Origin: Bacteroidetes bacterium UBA6491
GTDB lineage: Bacteria > Bacteroidota > Bacteroidia > NS11-12g > UBA9320
Direction: 5' to 3'
Assembly: GCA_002436505.1 (NCBI GenBank)
Contig: DJML01000113.1
Coordinates: 1 to 5,838, forward strand
DNA: 5,838 bases
Shown: positions 1-5,838 of the stretch, piece after piece
Layout of the letters: each line of letters starts with the position of its first letter
Position numbering within the stretch: position 1 is the stretch's first letter
The notes under the pieces: generated by a model
Database searches by the model: none
Told to the model about the DNA's origin: nothing
The model's input: only the letters and a program-made list of their open reading frames with translations
Translations under genes and position numbers: made by a program

Positions 1-1160
1 ACATCACGGGTGATCTTGATCTGATCATATTAGGAATGCATGCCCGGCAGGACAACCCCGAATTGATGCAGGCAATTGATCTGGGAGTAAGGGTTCTTTC
101 GTTTCCTGAATTCGTGTATGAACAGTCCAGGGACAAAAAGCGGATCGTTATAGGCGGGAGTCACGGTAAGACCACCACCACCGCAATGATCATGCATGCG
201 CTGAAAGTGCTGGGGGTGAGTTTTGATTACCTGGTTGGATCCCAACTCGAAGGTTTTTACACCATGGTCAGATTCTCAGATGCTGACATCATGGTAATTG
301 AAGGAGATGAATACCTGACCTCGGCTCTGGACCGCAGGCCTAAATTTCACTGGTACCAGCCTGACATCGCTGTTCTGACCGGTATCGCATGGGACCACAT
401 CAACGTGTTCCCCACCTATGAGAATTATCTTGAACAATTCAGGATCTTTTGTAACGGCATGCATCCAGGTTCGCTGTTATTTTATTTCGATGATGATGAA
501 GACCTGAGGTCAGTCGTACAGGATTCACCTGCAAGATGTATTCCATACCACTCGCTTCAATATTCTGGCATTGGAAATGACATCATTGTCACTTTCAATA
601 ACAGGACCTATCCGTTCCAGGTATTTGGTGAGCATAACTTCCAGAACCTGAATGCCGCATTCCTCGTTTGTTGTGAACTGGGATTTAAGGAAGATCATGT
701 ATTAGAGGCCCTTAGCACTTTTAAAGGCACGGCAAGAAGGCTGGAGACCATTCATGAAAGTGATAAACTGGTCATGATAAGGGACTTTGCTCATTCACCT
801 TCAAAAGTAAAGGCTTCCGTATCAGCCGTCAGGAATCAGTACCCTGACAAAACCTTTGTAGCCGTATTTGAACTGCATACTTTCAGTAGCTTGAACCACA
901 ATTTCATACCGCATTATAAAGACACCCTCGCTCCAGCGGATCATGCACTTGTTTATTACAATCCTCAAGTGGTAGAACACAAAAGATTAACTGCACTTGA
1001 TCCTGAATTTATACGAGATTCTTTCGGGAATGCCGAGGTATTTACGGATCAGAATATTTTAAAGGAAAGGATCAATGATTTAAAGGCAGATGACACAGTG
1101 ATCCTTCTAATGAGTTCAGGAAATTTTTCCGGTATGGAGTTCAGCGTTCAGCCAACATAA
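1..1160 (+). CDS. mpl: Mpl-like Mur ligase (UDP-N-acetylmuramate:tripeptide ligase family), 5' end cut by the window
   Basis: Cytoplasmic ATP-dependent ligase. Mpl enzymes join recycled L-Ala-D-Glu-meso-DAP tripeptide to UDP-MurNAc in murein recycling; that substrate is inferred from family resemblance. The reading frame is open to the left edge (codons from base 3, reading ITGDLDLIILG before the first Met at 36), so that Met is internal and the true start is upstream. About 385 residues are visible. By comparison with family members of about 450, the missing part should hold most of the N-terminal UDP-binding domain. Numbered from the Met at 36: ATP-binding P-loop GGSHGKTTTT at 40-49; EGDEY at 89-93 with the conserved acidic residues of the Mur central domain; GIAWDHINVF at 116-125; GEHNFQNLNAA at 198-208; TARRLE at 222-227 and RDFAHSP at 239-245 opening the C-terminal domain; SSGNFSG near the end. 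No frameshift or missing motif is seen. The stop is 3 bp from the convergent hflX stop. Confidence 0.93.
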   Translation, partial: ITGDLDLIILGMHARQDNPELMQAIDLGVRVLSFPEFVYEQSRDKKRIVIGGSHGKTTTTAMIMHALKVLGVSFDYLVGSQLEGFYTMVRFSDADIMVIEGDEYLTSALDRRPKFHWYQPDIAVLTGIAWDHINVFPTYENYLEQFRIFCNGMHPGSLLFYFDDDEDLRSVVQDSPARCIPYHSLQYSGIGNDIIVTFNNRTYPFQVFGEHNFQNLNAAFLVCCELGFKEDHVLEALSTFKGTARRLETIHESDKLVMIRDFAHSPSKVKASVSAVRNQYPDKTFVAVFELHTFSSLNHNFIPHYKDTLAPADHALVYYNPQVVEHKRLTALDPEFIRDSFGNAEVFTDQNILKERINDLKADDTVILLMSSGNFSGMEFSVQPT

Positions 1161-1163
1161 TGA

Positions 1164-2336
1164 TCACTTCACTTGCTCGAAGATCAGCTCTCTAAGTTCT
1201 TCTATACCCTCGTTATTTATTGCTGAAATAAATGCCATAGGCTTATCCCCTTTAGCCATCCACATGCGTTTAAGTTCATCAATACTATAAACGGATTCAT
1301 CTTCAAAAATATCCTCTGAAGTAGGCTCCGGATTGAATTTGTCAATTTTATTGTAGATCATAATGGTGGGTTTGCTGCCCGCACCAATAGAATCAAGTGT
1401 CTCATTAACAACATCGATCTGGTCCATAAAAGCCGAATGCGAAATATCAACAACATGTAATAGCAGATCGGCGTCTATCACCTCGTCGAGGGTAGATTTA
1501 AAACTTTCGATAAGCTGATGCGGCAGTTTGCGGATAAATCCAACGGTATCTGAAAGAAGAATTATTTTAGGCAACTGATCAAAATGTTTTTGGCTTGTGA
1601 TCGCCACTTTTCTGACCGTAGAATCAAGGGTTGCAAAAAGTTTATTCTCCGCAAGAACATCAGCTTTGCTTAACAGGTTCATTATGGTCGACTTACCAAC
1701 ATTCGTATAACCAACCAGGGCTACACTGAATTTTCCGGTCCTGTTCTTTCTTTGCGTGTGACTCTGGACATCAATATCCTTGAGTTTTTTCTTCAGACGT
1801 GATATTTTATCCCTGATAACCCTTCTGTCCGTCTCAATTTCCTTTTCACCCGGACCTTTCATACCGATTCCTCCCCGCTGCTTCTCAAGGTGAGTCCATA
1901 ATTTCGTCAAACGGGGCAACAGGTATTCACTTTGTGCAAGTTCAACCTGTGTTCTGGCCCTGGCTGTTTTAGCATTTTTTGCAAAGATGTCAAGAATCAG
2001 GGCACTCCTGTCAATGATCTTACATTTCAGTTCCCTCTCAAGATTCCTGATCTGGGAGGCAGAAAGTTCATCATCAAAAATGGCCATATCCACATCGTGC
2101 TCCCTTACAAAACTCTTTATTGTTTCCAGTTTACCGGACCCCACATAAGTTGTAGGATTGGGTGTATCCATTCGCTGAATAAAAGTCTTTATCGTATCTG
2201 CTCCTGCAGTTGTTGCCAGAAATTCAAGTTCATCCAGGTACTCCCTGGTCTGCTCTTCAGACTGGCCTTGACCTTCTACCGCCACCAGTACGGCCTTTTC
2301 AATTTCTACTTCCGATGTGAACGTCTTTGCCTGCAA
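1164..2336 (-). CDS. hflX: GTPase HflX (ribosome-associated, Obg-HflX superfamily)
   Basis: HflX binds the 50S subunit and, in characterised bacteria, splits stalled or stressed 70S ribosomes using GTP. The 390-residue protein is complete and near the usual family length. Order: N-terminal HflX domain (about 12-120) with PTTYVGSGKL at 61-70 and a DDELSASQ segment; a helical linker with the family hallmark QRGGIGMKGPGEKEIETDRR at 153-172; then a G domain with G1 GYTNVGKST at 209-217, G2 FATLDST at 234-240, G3 DTVGF at 263-267, G4 NKID at 329-332 and G5 SA at 371-372. A charged insert of about 35 residues lies between G4 and G5. The start is TTG (reads MQAKTF): an in-frame TAA lies two codons upstream, no ATG is available nearby, and a later start would cut the conserved EKAVLV strand. 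An A-rich stretch (TTAAAAA) directly precedes it. It is divergent from the exported-protein gene and convergent with mpl. Confidence 0.96.
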   Translation of the reverse strand: MQAKTFTSEVEIEKAVLVAVEGQGQSEEQTREYLDELEFLATTAGADTIKTFIQRMDTPNPTTYVGSGKLETIKSFVREHDVDMAIFDDELSASQIRNLERELKCKIIDRSALILDIFAKNAKTARARTQVELAQSEYLLPRLTKLWTHLEKQRGGIGMKGPGEKEIETDRRVIRDKISRLKKKLKDIDVQSHTQRKNRTGKFSVALVGYTNVGKSTIMNLLSKADVLAENKLFATLDSTVRKVAITSQKHFDQLPKIILLSDTVGFIRKLPHQLIESFKSTLDEVIDADLLLHVVDISHSAFMDQIDVVNETLDSIGAGSKPTIMIYNKIDKFNPEPTSEDIFEDESVYSIDELKRMWMAKGDKPMAFISAINNEGIEELRELIFEQVK

Positions 2337-2416
2337 TTTTTAACTTTGTTTGATGGTACTAAATCTAATAGATTAATAGTTTGTATAGTGGGTACAAAAA
2401 TCAGCAAATTTTAGCT
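2337..2416. promoter_or_regulatory. Divergent intergenic promoter region between hflX and the exported-protein gene
   Basis: This 80-bp AT-rich spacer must hold promoters for both flanking genes unless these start inside coding sequence. On the + strand TAACTTTG (2341-2348) fits the Bacteroidota -7 consensus TAnnTTTG exactly, but no TTTG lies at the expected spacing upstream; the nearest, at 2326-2329, is only 11 nt away. On the - strand TAGATTTA (2360-2367) matches all but the last base of that consensus and would give hflX a leader of under 20 nt, again without a well-placed -33 box. The promoters are therefore only candidates. No clear Shine-Dalgarno sequence precedes the ATG at 2417. Confidence 0.4.
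2380..2398. repeat. Inverted repeat TTTGTA-N7-TACAAA in the divergent spacer
   Basis: Two perfect 6-base arms (2380-2385 and 2393-2398) are separated by 7 bases, ending 18 bp before the ATG of the exported-protein gene. The shape suits an operator for a dimeric regulator. It does not suit a terminator, because the stem is AT-rich and no T run follows. A 6-bp arm can occur by chance in a region this AT-rich, so a regulatory role is only a suggestion. Confidence 0.35.
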
Positions 2417-3877
2417 ATGCGGATACTTTTGGTTCTTTTATTGCTTCCATTTTACGGATACGGCCAGCAGATGGAATGGTCGAACAGCAGAAAACTGAAA
2501 GGCACCTCTGTTTTCACCAAGGTCCTTGGCGAGAACAACCATGGCATCTTTTTGCTTAGACACAAGACTTCTATTTTCAGCAAACAAATAATATTTGAGA
2601 AGTATAAAACCCATCTTGGACTTGAATCTTCCAGAAGCATATCGCTGAACAGAAAACGTCTGGTATCCTCTAGTGTCAATGATCAGGGTGTTGTATTGTT
2701 TACCACCAATTACAATAAAACAACTTCATTAAATGAACTATACGGGTACTATCTGGACAGTGATCTTCAGGATCTGACGATCCCCAAAGTGCTAGATGCT
2801 TCACCGATAATAGACTTTTACGACCGGGGAGATTTCACCATACGGTATTCGGTAAATAATAAAAGGATCCTGGTATTTCACACTGAAAGAACGAACAACA
2901 AAAAGTTAATTATCAATCTGGGTATATTCACCACTGAACTTGAAAACATCCGCAGCAAGCAGATAGAACTCCCGTACGATTATGACAGGACCGTAATCCG
3001 TGATCTTATGATCGATGATTCAGGAAATGTGTTCATGCTTATTGTCAATCACAAAGAAATAAGTCGCAGATCTGAAAACCGGGAGATAATCAACGGTCTT
3101 TTTTTTTATAACCCTGCTGATGATAAGATAACAGACTATAGTTTGAATGACGGCACAGTTTTCCTTATAAATCCTCGCTTAAGTATCGATCGTAAGTTCA
3201 ATAAGATCAACGTTACAGCCTTTTACTCCAATAACTCTTTCAACTCTTTCACGGGGGTATATAAATTCACTTTACCATATGACAGCAATCAAAAGGTATC
3301 CATGCATTTTGAGGAACTTTCAGACGATCTTATCAGTTCACTTATAGGTAAGGTCAGGATGGAAAAAGGTATTGAAGTATCCGATTTCCAGATCACGACA
3401 ACAGTTCCAACTTCAGACGGGGGAATCATCCTTGTTGCAGAAAGGACATCGGTGTCTTCGGATGAGGATATTCTGATAATAAGTGGAGTAGCACAGACAA
3501 CCACAAGGAATATTTACAATTACGATGATGTACTTGTCCTGGCTCTGGATACAGAGGGGCGGGTAAACTGGCACCATGTGATCAACAAGAACCAAAGTTC
3601 CATGAATGACGGCGGTTATTTTGGATCGATAATAGTTGGGGTTACACCCTCCAACATACATATCATCTATAACGACAAATTAAGAGGGAATGGAGACATC
3701 ATGCAATATTCAATTGACGGCACGGGAGAGATCACCAGTAAGATCCTTGTTAAATCAGAGCGGAATTTTATTTCTGTTATTCCTTCAGAAGCCCGGCAGA
3801 TAGGAGCAAATGAGCTATTATTGCCAACGATGAGGGATAAGAAATTCGCCTTGTTAAAATTGATCTACGATAAATAG
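2417..3877 (+). CDS. Exported protein of unknown function with beta-propeller-like repeats
   Basis: I do not recognise a named family. The start is ATG at 2417, giving 486 residues that begin with a typical Sec signal peptide: short basic start (MR), hydrophobic core LLVLLLLPF, and a likely signal peptidase I site after GYG (residue 16) before QQ. There is no lipobox cysteine. An earlier in-frame TTG at 2381 would put 12 polar residues ahead of the signal and is less likely. The mature part is rich in short beta strands with recurring turn-strand units, such as VNDQGVVLFTT (88-98), IDDSGNVFMLIV (199-210), TSDGGIILVAER (332-343) and DDVLVLALDTEGRVNWHHV (370-388). The last resembles the 'LxLDxxGxVxW' signature of Bacteroidota beta-propeller proteins. 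No transmembrane anchor, catalytic motif or obvious C-terminal secretion domain is seen. A run of nine T (3099-3107) sits in frame. The stop overlaps the next gene's GTG by one base, suggesting translational coupling and a shared envelope role. Confidence 0.88.
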   Translation: MRILLVLLLLPFYGYGQQMEWSNSRKLKGTSVFTKVLGENNHGIFLLRHKTSIFSKQIIFEKYKTHLGLESSRSISLNRKRLVSSSVNDQGVVLFTTNYNKTTSLNELYGYYLDSDLQDLTIPKVLDASPIIDFYDRGDFTIRYSVNNKRILVFHTERTNNKKLIINLGIFTTELENIRSKQIELPYDYDRTVIRDLMIDDSGNVFMLIVNHKEISRRSENREIINGLFFYNPADDKITDYSLNDGTVFLINPRLSIDRKFNKINVTAFYSNNSFNSFTGVYKFTLPYDSNQKVSMHFEELSDDLISSLIGKVRMEKGIEVSDFQITTTVPTSDGGIILVAERTSVSSDEDILIISGVAQTTTRNIYNYDDVLVLALDTEGRVNWHHVINKNQSSMNDGGYFGSIIVGVTPSNIHIIYNDKLRGNGDIMQYSIDGTGEITSKILVKSERNFISVIPSEARQIGANELLLPTMRDKKFALLKLIYDK

Positions 3878-4860
3878 TGGTTAAGCTTATCAGAAATAAC
3901 AATGCAATTGGGTATTTGCTGCTTATGATCATACTGGCAGCGACCAAATTCGTAATGTACAGTGCTCCTGTTCTTGCCGGGAAAGAAGTTCCTTTTCTTT
4001 TTAAGGTAAGTTCTATTTCATTTGACTTGGCCATATCTGAATCATTTCAAAAAACGCTGGTGATCACATTGCTGATAATTCAGGGTTTCCTGCTACAATG
4101 GGTGATCGTCAGGCATCGATTCATTGAAAAGGGCAATGCCATTGTTCCGTTCCTTTATGTTTTCAGTGCTTTGATCTTACCAGATCATTTTTATTTCAAC
4201 GATGGCCTTTGGATAAATTTTGTGATCATCTACCTTGTTAATATCGTGCTGGGCGCATACGATAAGGAGGGATTAAAAGATAAAGCTTTCCTGAACATTG
4301 GTTCTTTCGTCACACTTGCCGTTCTGATCTTACCTTCTACCTGGGTGCTTTTACCATACATACTAATTGCCCTGAGTTTATTTGTGGTAATAAAAGATCG
4401 TCAGATATGGCTGGTATTGCTTTCATCGATCATGATGATCGTGCTAATATTCTCGATCATTTATTTAACAGGAAAACTAGATCCATCTGCATGGGGTCAC
4501 ACGATACTTCCATCAATGCCCTCCCTCGAAACCATGGCCATCGGGCCATCAATTACCCTGATCATAATGCTGGTTATCGGTATGATCGGCGTTATGGCCT
4601 CCTTGTCGATGCTACAGTTGAGGGCCAATAAGATCAGGAACCAGTTCTGGTCATTTGTTTTACTATATCTGATGGCTATGTTGGCTGTTTTTCTATACCC
4701 TGACACGCGTTATTTCAGTTTCCAGCTTCTTGTGATCCCGTTTACAGCAATACTGTCATTTGTTGTTCTCAACAGCAAGCTTCGGTGGTTCTATGAAGGA
4801 TTATTTATTCTGGCAGTCTGGAGTTTATATATTGTCAGCGTTGGATACCTTTCGTATTAG
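3877..4860 (+). CDS. Polytopic inner-membrane protein of unknown function (possibly DUF6427-like)
   Basis: The 327-residue protein is very hydrophobic, with roughly ten to eleven predicted membrane spans near residues 10-28, 59-78, 88-101, 111-127, 143-158, 159-172, 177-197, 223-243, 258-274, 283-298 and 308-325 (by eye). Its opening, VKLIRNNNAIGYLLL, resembles the 'xRxNNPxxY' start of a group of uncharacterised Bacteroidota membrane proteins. The central layout (a short aromatic loop, then WINFVIIYLVNIVL, then a charged KEGLKDKAF loop) recalls DUF6427; this is memory of the family, not a search result. No transporter signature or catalytic motif is visible. The start is GTG at 3877, whose G is the last base of the preceding TAG stop. 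The next in-frame ATG (residue 17) would cut into the first span. The overlap implies co-transcription and coupled translation with the exported protein, so the two may form an envelope complex. Confidence 0.86.
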   Translation: MVKLIRNNNAIGYLLLMIILAATKFVMYSAPVLAGKEVPFLFKVSSISFDLAISESFQKTLVITLLIIQGFLLQWVIVRHRFIEKGNAIVPFLYVFSALILPDHFYFNDGLWINFVIIYLVNIVLGAYDKEGLKDKAFLNIGSFVTLAVLILPSTWVLLPYILIALSLFVVIKDRQIWLVLLSSIMMIVLIFSIIYLTGKLDPSAWGHTILPSMPSLETMAIGPSITLIIMLVIGMIGVMASLSMLQLRANKIRNQFWSFVLLYLMAMLAVFLYPDTRYFSFQLLVIPFTAILSFVVLNSKLRWFYEGLFILAVWSLYIVSVGYLSY

Positions 4861-4991
4861 TACAAAATAATCCTGCATTTTTTTTCATATAAATTCTATG
4901 TATCTGATGAAAGTCATCAATTCACAAATAGGATATTATTTATAAAAATTCAGCATTTTTGTTAACTCATAAGATTAAAAAGGGAAAAGCG
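4861..4991 (+). promoter_or_regulatory. Intergenic leader upstream of frr
   Basis: This 131-bp AT-rich gap is the longest in the window and probably holds the frr promoter. CATTTTTG at 4954-4961 is one base from the Bacteroidota -7 consensus TAnnTTTG and would give a leader of about 25 nt, but no TTTG lies about 20 bp upstream, so it is weak. A run of eight T (4878-4885) follows the membrane-protein stop. Only weak, AT-rich pairing precedes it, so it is at best a poor intrinsic terminator. AGGG at 4981-4984, 7 bp before the frr ATG, is the one Shine-Dalgarno-like site I noticed. Confidence 0.4.
4905..4919. repeat. Perfect inverted repeat TGATGA-AAG-TCATCA upstream of frr
   Basis: Two 6-base arms flank a 3-base centre, 72 bp before the frr start. 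It could be a protein-binding palindrome or a small RNA hairpin at the start of the leader. It is not a terminator, because no T run follows on the + strand. On the - strand an A run, not a T run, lies beyond it. Chance occurrence is possible. Confidence 0.35.
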
Positions 4992-5555
4992 ATGAACGAA
5001 GAATTGAAAATGGTATTTGATGAGCTCGACGAATCATGTAACAAAGCACTGGGTCATGCAAAGACAGAAATAGCTAAATTAAGGGCAGGTAAGGCAATGC
5101 CAAGTATGCTTGATTCTGTACATGTTGAATATTACGGATCGGTTGTTCCTTTGAACCAGGTTTCAAACATCAATACACCTGATGCACGTACGCTTGTGGT
5201 TCAGCCATGGGAAAAGTCCCTTGTTCCTGACATCGAACGAGCCATAATTAATGCAAACCTTGGACTCAATCCTCAAAATGACGGAGAGATAGTGATCATC
5301 AACATTCCGGCTCTGACAGAGGAAAGAAGGACCAAACTTGTCAAACAGGTTCGTCATGAGGTTGAACAGGCAAAAATTGGTCTTCGTGGTGCTAGAAAAG
5401 ATGCCAACGACAACATCAAATCAATGCAAAAAGATGGTTTGTCGGAAGACATGGCAAAAACAGGCGAAAGCGATGTTCAAAAAGTGATCGACGGTTTCAC
5501 TGCCAGACTTGACAAGCTTGGAGATGAGAAAGAGAAAGAGATCATGACGATCTAG
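4992..5555 (+). CDS. frr: Ribosome recycling factor
   Basis: Cytoplasmic factor that, with EF-G, splits the post-termination ribosome so that subunits and mRNA can be reused; essential in most bacteria. The 187-residue protein is full length (the family is about 185). Family segments occur in order: the first long helix ending in KLRAGKAMPSML (29-40), the small domain with YYGSVVPLNQVSNI (47-60) and TPDARTLVVQPWEKS (62-76), GLNPQNDG (91-98), LTEERRTKLVKQVR (108-121), and LRGARKDAND (131-140). Arg135 in the last corresponds to the functionally critical Arg132 of the E. coli protein, by hand alignment. The ATG at 4992 is chosen over an in-frame TTG at 4959 because homologues begin at this point and AGGG sits 7 bp before it. 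pyrH, its common upstream neighbour, is not here; the upstream gene is a membrane protein 131 bp away. It converges on the peroxiredoxin gene with 11 bp between stops. Confidence 0.97.
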   Translation: MNEELKMVFDELDESCNKALGHAKTEIAKLRAGKAMPSMLDSVHVEYYGSVVPLNQVSNINTPDARTLVVQPWEKSLVPDIERAIINANLGLNPQNDGEIVIINIPALTEERRTKLVKQVRHEVEQAKIGLRGARKDANDNIKSMQKDGLSEDMAKTGESDVQKVIDGFTARLDKLGDEKEKEIMTI

Positions 5556-5566
5556 GATTCAAGGTC

Positions 5567-5838
5567 TCAGTTAAGTATCTGGGAGGTGTGATCCTTTGTA
5601 TTGACCGATTTGATCACATCTGAAATTACTCCGTTCTCATCTATAATGAACGTAGTTCTCACGACACCCATGTAAGTACGTCCGTAGTTTTTTTTCTCAG
5701 CCCATACACCGTATTTATCGAGCACTTCTTTTTCTCCATCCGATAGAAGATCAAAAGGTAGATCATATTTGGCAATAAAATTGGTATGGCTCTTCGGACT
5801 GTCAGGGCTTACACCCAAAACCACATAACCAGCTTTTA
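5567..5838 (-). CDS. bcp: Thiol peroxidase of the Bcp/PrxQ peroxiredoxin type, C-terminal part only
   Basis: Bcp-type peroxiredoxins reduce hydrogen peroxide and organic hydroperoxides in the cytoplasm, usually drawing electrons from thioredoxin. Only the last 89 residues lie inside the window; the frame stays open to the right edge (reading KAGYVVLGVSPD), so the start and about 60 residues, including the peroxidatic cysteine and any nearby resolving cysteine, are outside. Visible family features are VLGVSPDSPKSH, the FIAKYDLPFDLLSDGEKEV segment, YGVWAEKKNYGRTYMG, the conserved RTTFIIDENG strand-turn, and an ending like KTKxHTxQIL. The GTG at 5822-5824 is internal, not a start. Activity cannot be judged without the N-terminal part. 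The gene runs convergently to frr with 11 bp between the stop codons and no clear terminator hairpin in the gap. Confidence 0.93.
   Translation of the reverse strand, partial: KAGYVVLGVSPDSPKSHTNFIAKYDLPFDLLSDGEKEVLDKYGVWAEKKNYGRTYMGVVRTTFIIDENGVISDVIKSVNTKDHTSQILN

Noticed and set aside
36..38. ATG at 36 as the start of the Mur ligase
   Set aside because: The frame continues upstream to the window edge with family-like residues (DLDLIILG before MHAR), so this Met is internal.
1932..2414. A 160-codon open frame on the + strand opposite the 5' half of hflX
   Set aside because: It is cysteine-rich, low-sense protein lying antisense to a strongly conserved gene, with no recognisable motif or start context; it is a shadow of hflX.
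3777..4034. An 85-codon - strand open frame across the junction of the two unknown genes
   Set aside because: It is antisense to two coupled genes whose own frames are well supported (signal peptide, membrane spans), and it has no family resemblance.
4407..4631. A 74-codon + strand open frame inside the membrane-protein gene
   Set aside because: It lies in an alternate frame of the hydrophobic coding sequence and gives a histidine/aspartate-rich peptide typical of frame-shifted Ile/Met codons; the main frame is intact on both sides.
4861..4886. T run after the membrane-protein gene as an intrinsic terminator
   Set aside because: Eight T (4878-4885) are present, but the preceding sequence forms no GC-containing stem; only a 4-bp ATAC/GTAT pairing near the stop codon was found.
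5688..5695. T run inside the peroxiredoxin gene as a frameshift site
   Set aside because: On the coding strand it is an A run encoding Lys-Lys of AEKKNYG, a conserved region that reads normally through it; no sign of disruption.

Overview
The window looks like a chromosomal housekeeping segment from a member of the Bacteroidota. The lineage is inferred from three things. The Mur ligase resembles the Bacteroidota Mpl-like 'peptidoglycan synthetase' (P-loop GGSHGKTTTT, EGDEY, GIAWDHINVFPT). The start regions are AT-rich with little Shine-Dalgarno signal. A secreted beta-propeller-like protein and a multi-pass membrane protein occur here of kinds common in that phylum. No mobile element, CRISPR array, tRNA or rRNA was seen, and gene density is very high.

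Left part (1-2336): the 3' portion of an Mpl-like Mur ligase on the + strand runs in from the left edge. It meets hflX, a ribosome-associated GTPase gene on the - strand, tail to tail with only 3 bp between the stop codons. hflX appears to start with TTG. An 80-bp divergent intergenic region follows, holding an inverted repeat (TTTGTA-N7-TACAAA) and a possible Bacteroidota -7 element.

Middle (2417-4860): two + strand genes share one base (TAGTG) and so are probably translationally coupled. The first encodes a 486-residue exported protein with beta-propeller-like strand repeats. The second encodes a 327-residue polytopic membrane protein. Neither has a function I can name. They are the least understood part of the window and may act together at the cell envelope.

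Right part (4861-5838): a 131-bp intergenic region with a short perfect inverted repeat precedes frr (ribosome recycling factor). frr converges, across 11 bp, on a peroxiredoxin gene of the Bcp/PrxQ type on the - strand, whose N-terminal part, including the catalytic cysteine, lies beyond the right edge.

I see no convincing evidence of a new defence or mobile system. The points most worth a second look are the coupled exported/membrane gene pair, the excess of GATC sites, the TTG start of hflX, and the separation of frr from its usual partner pyrH.
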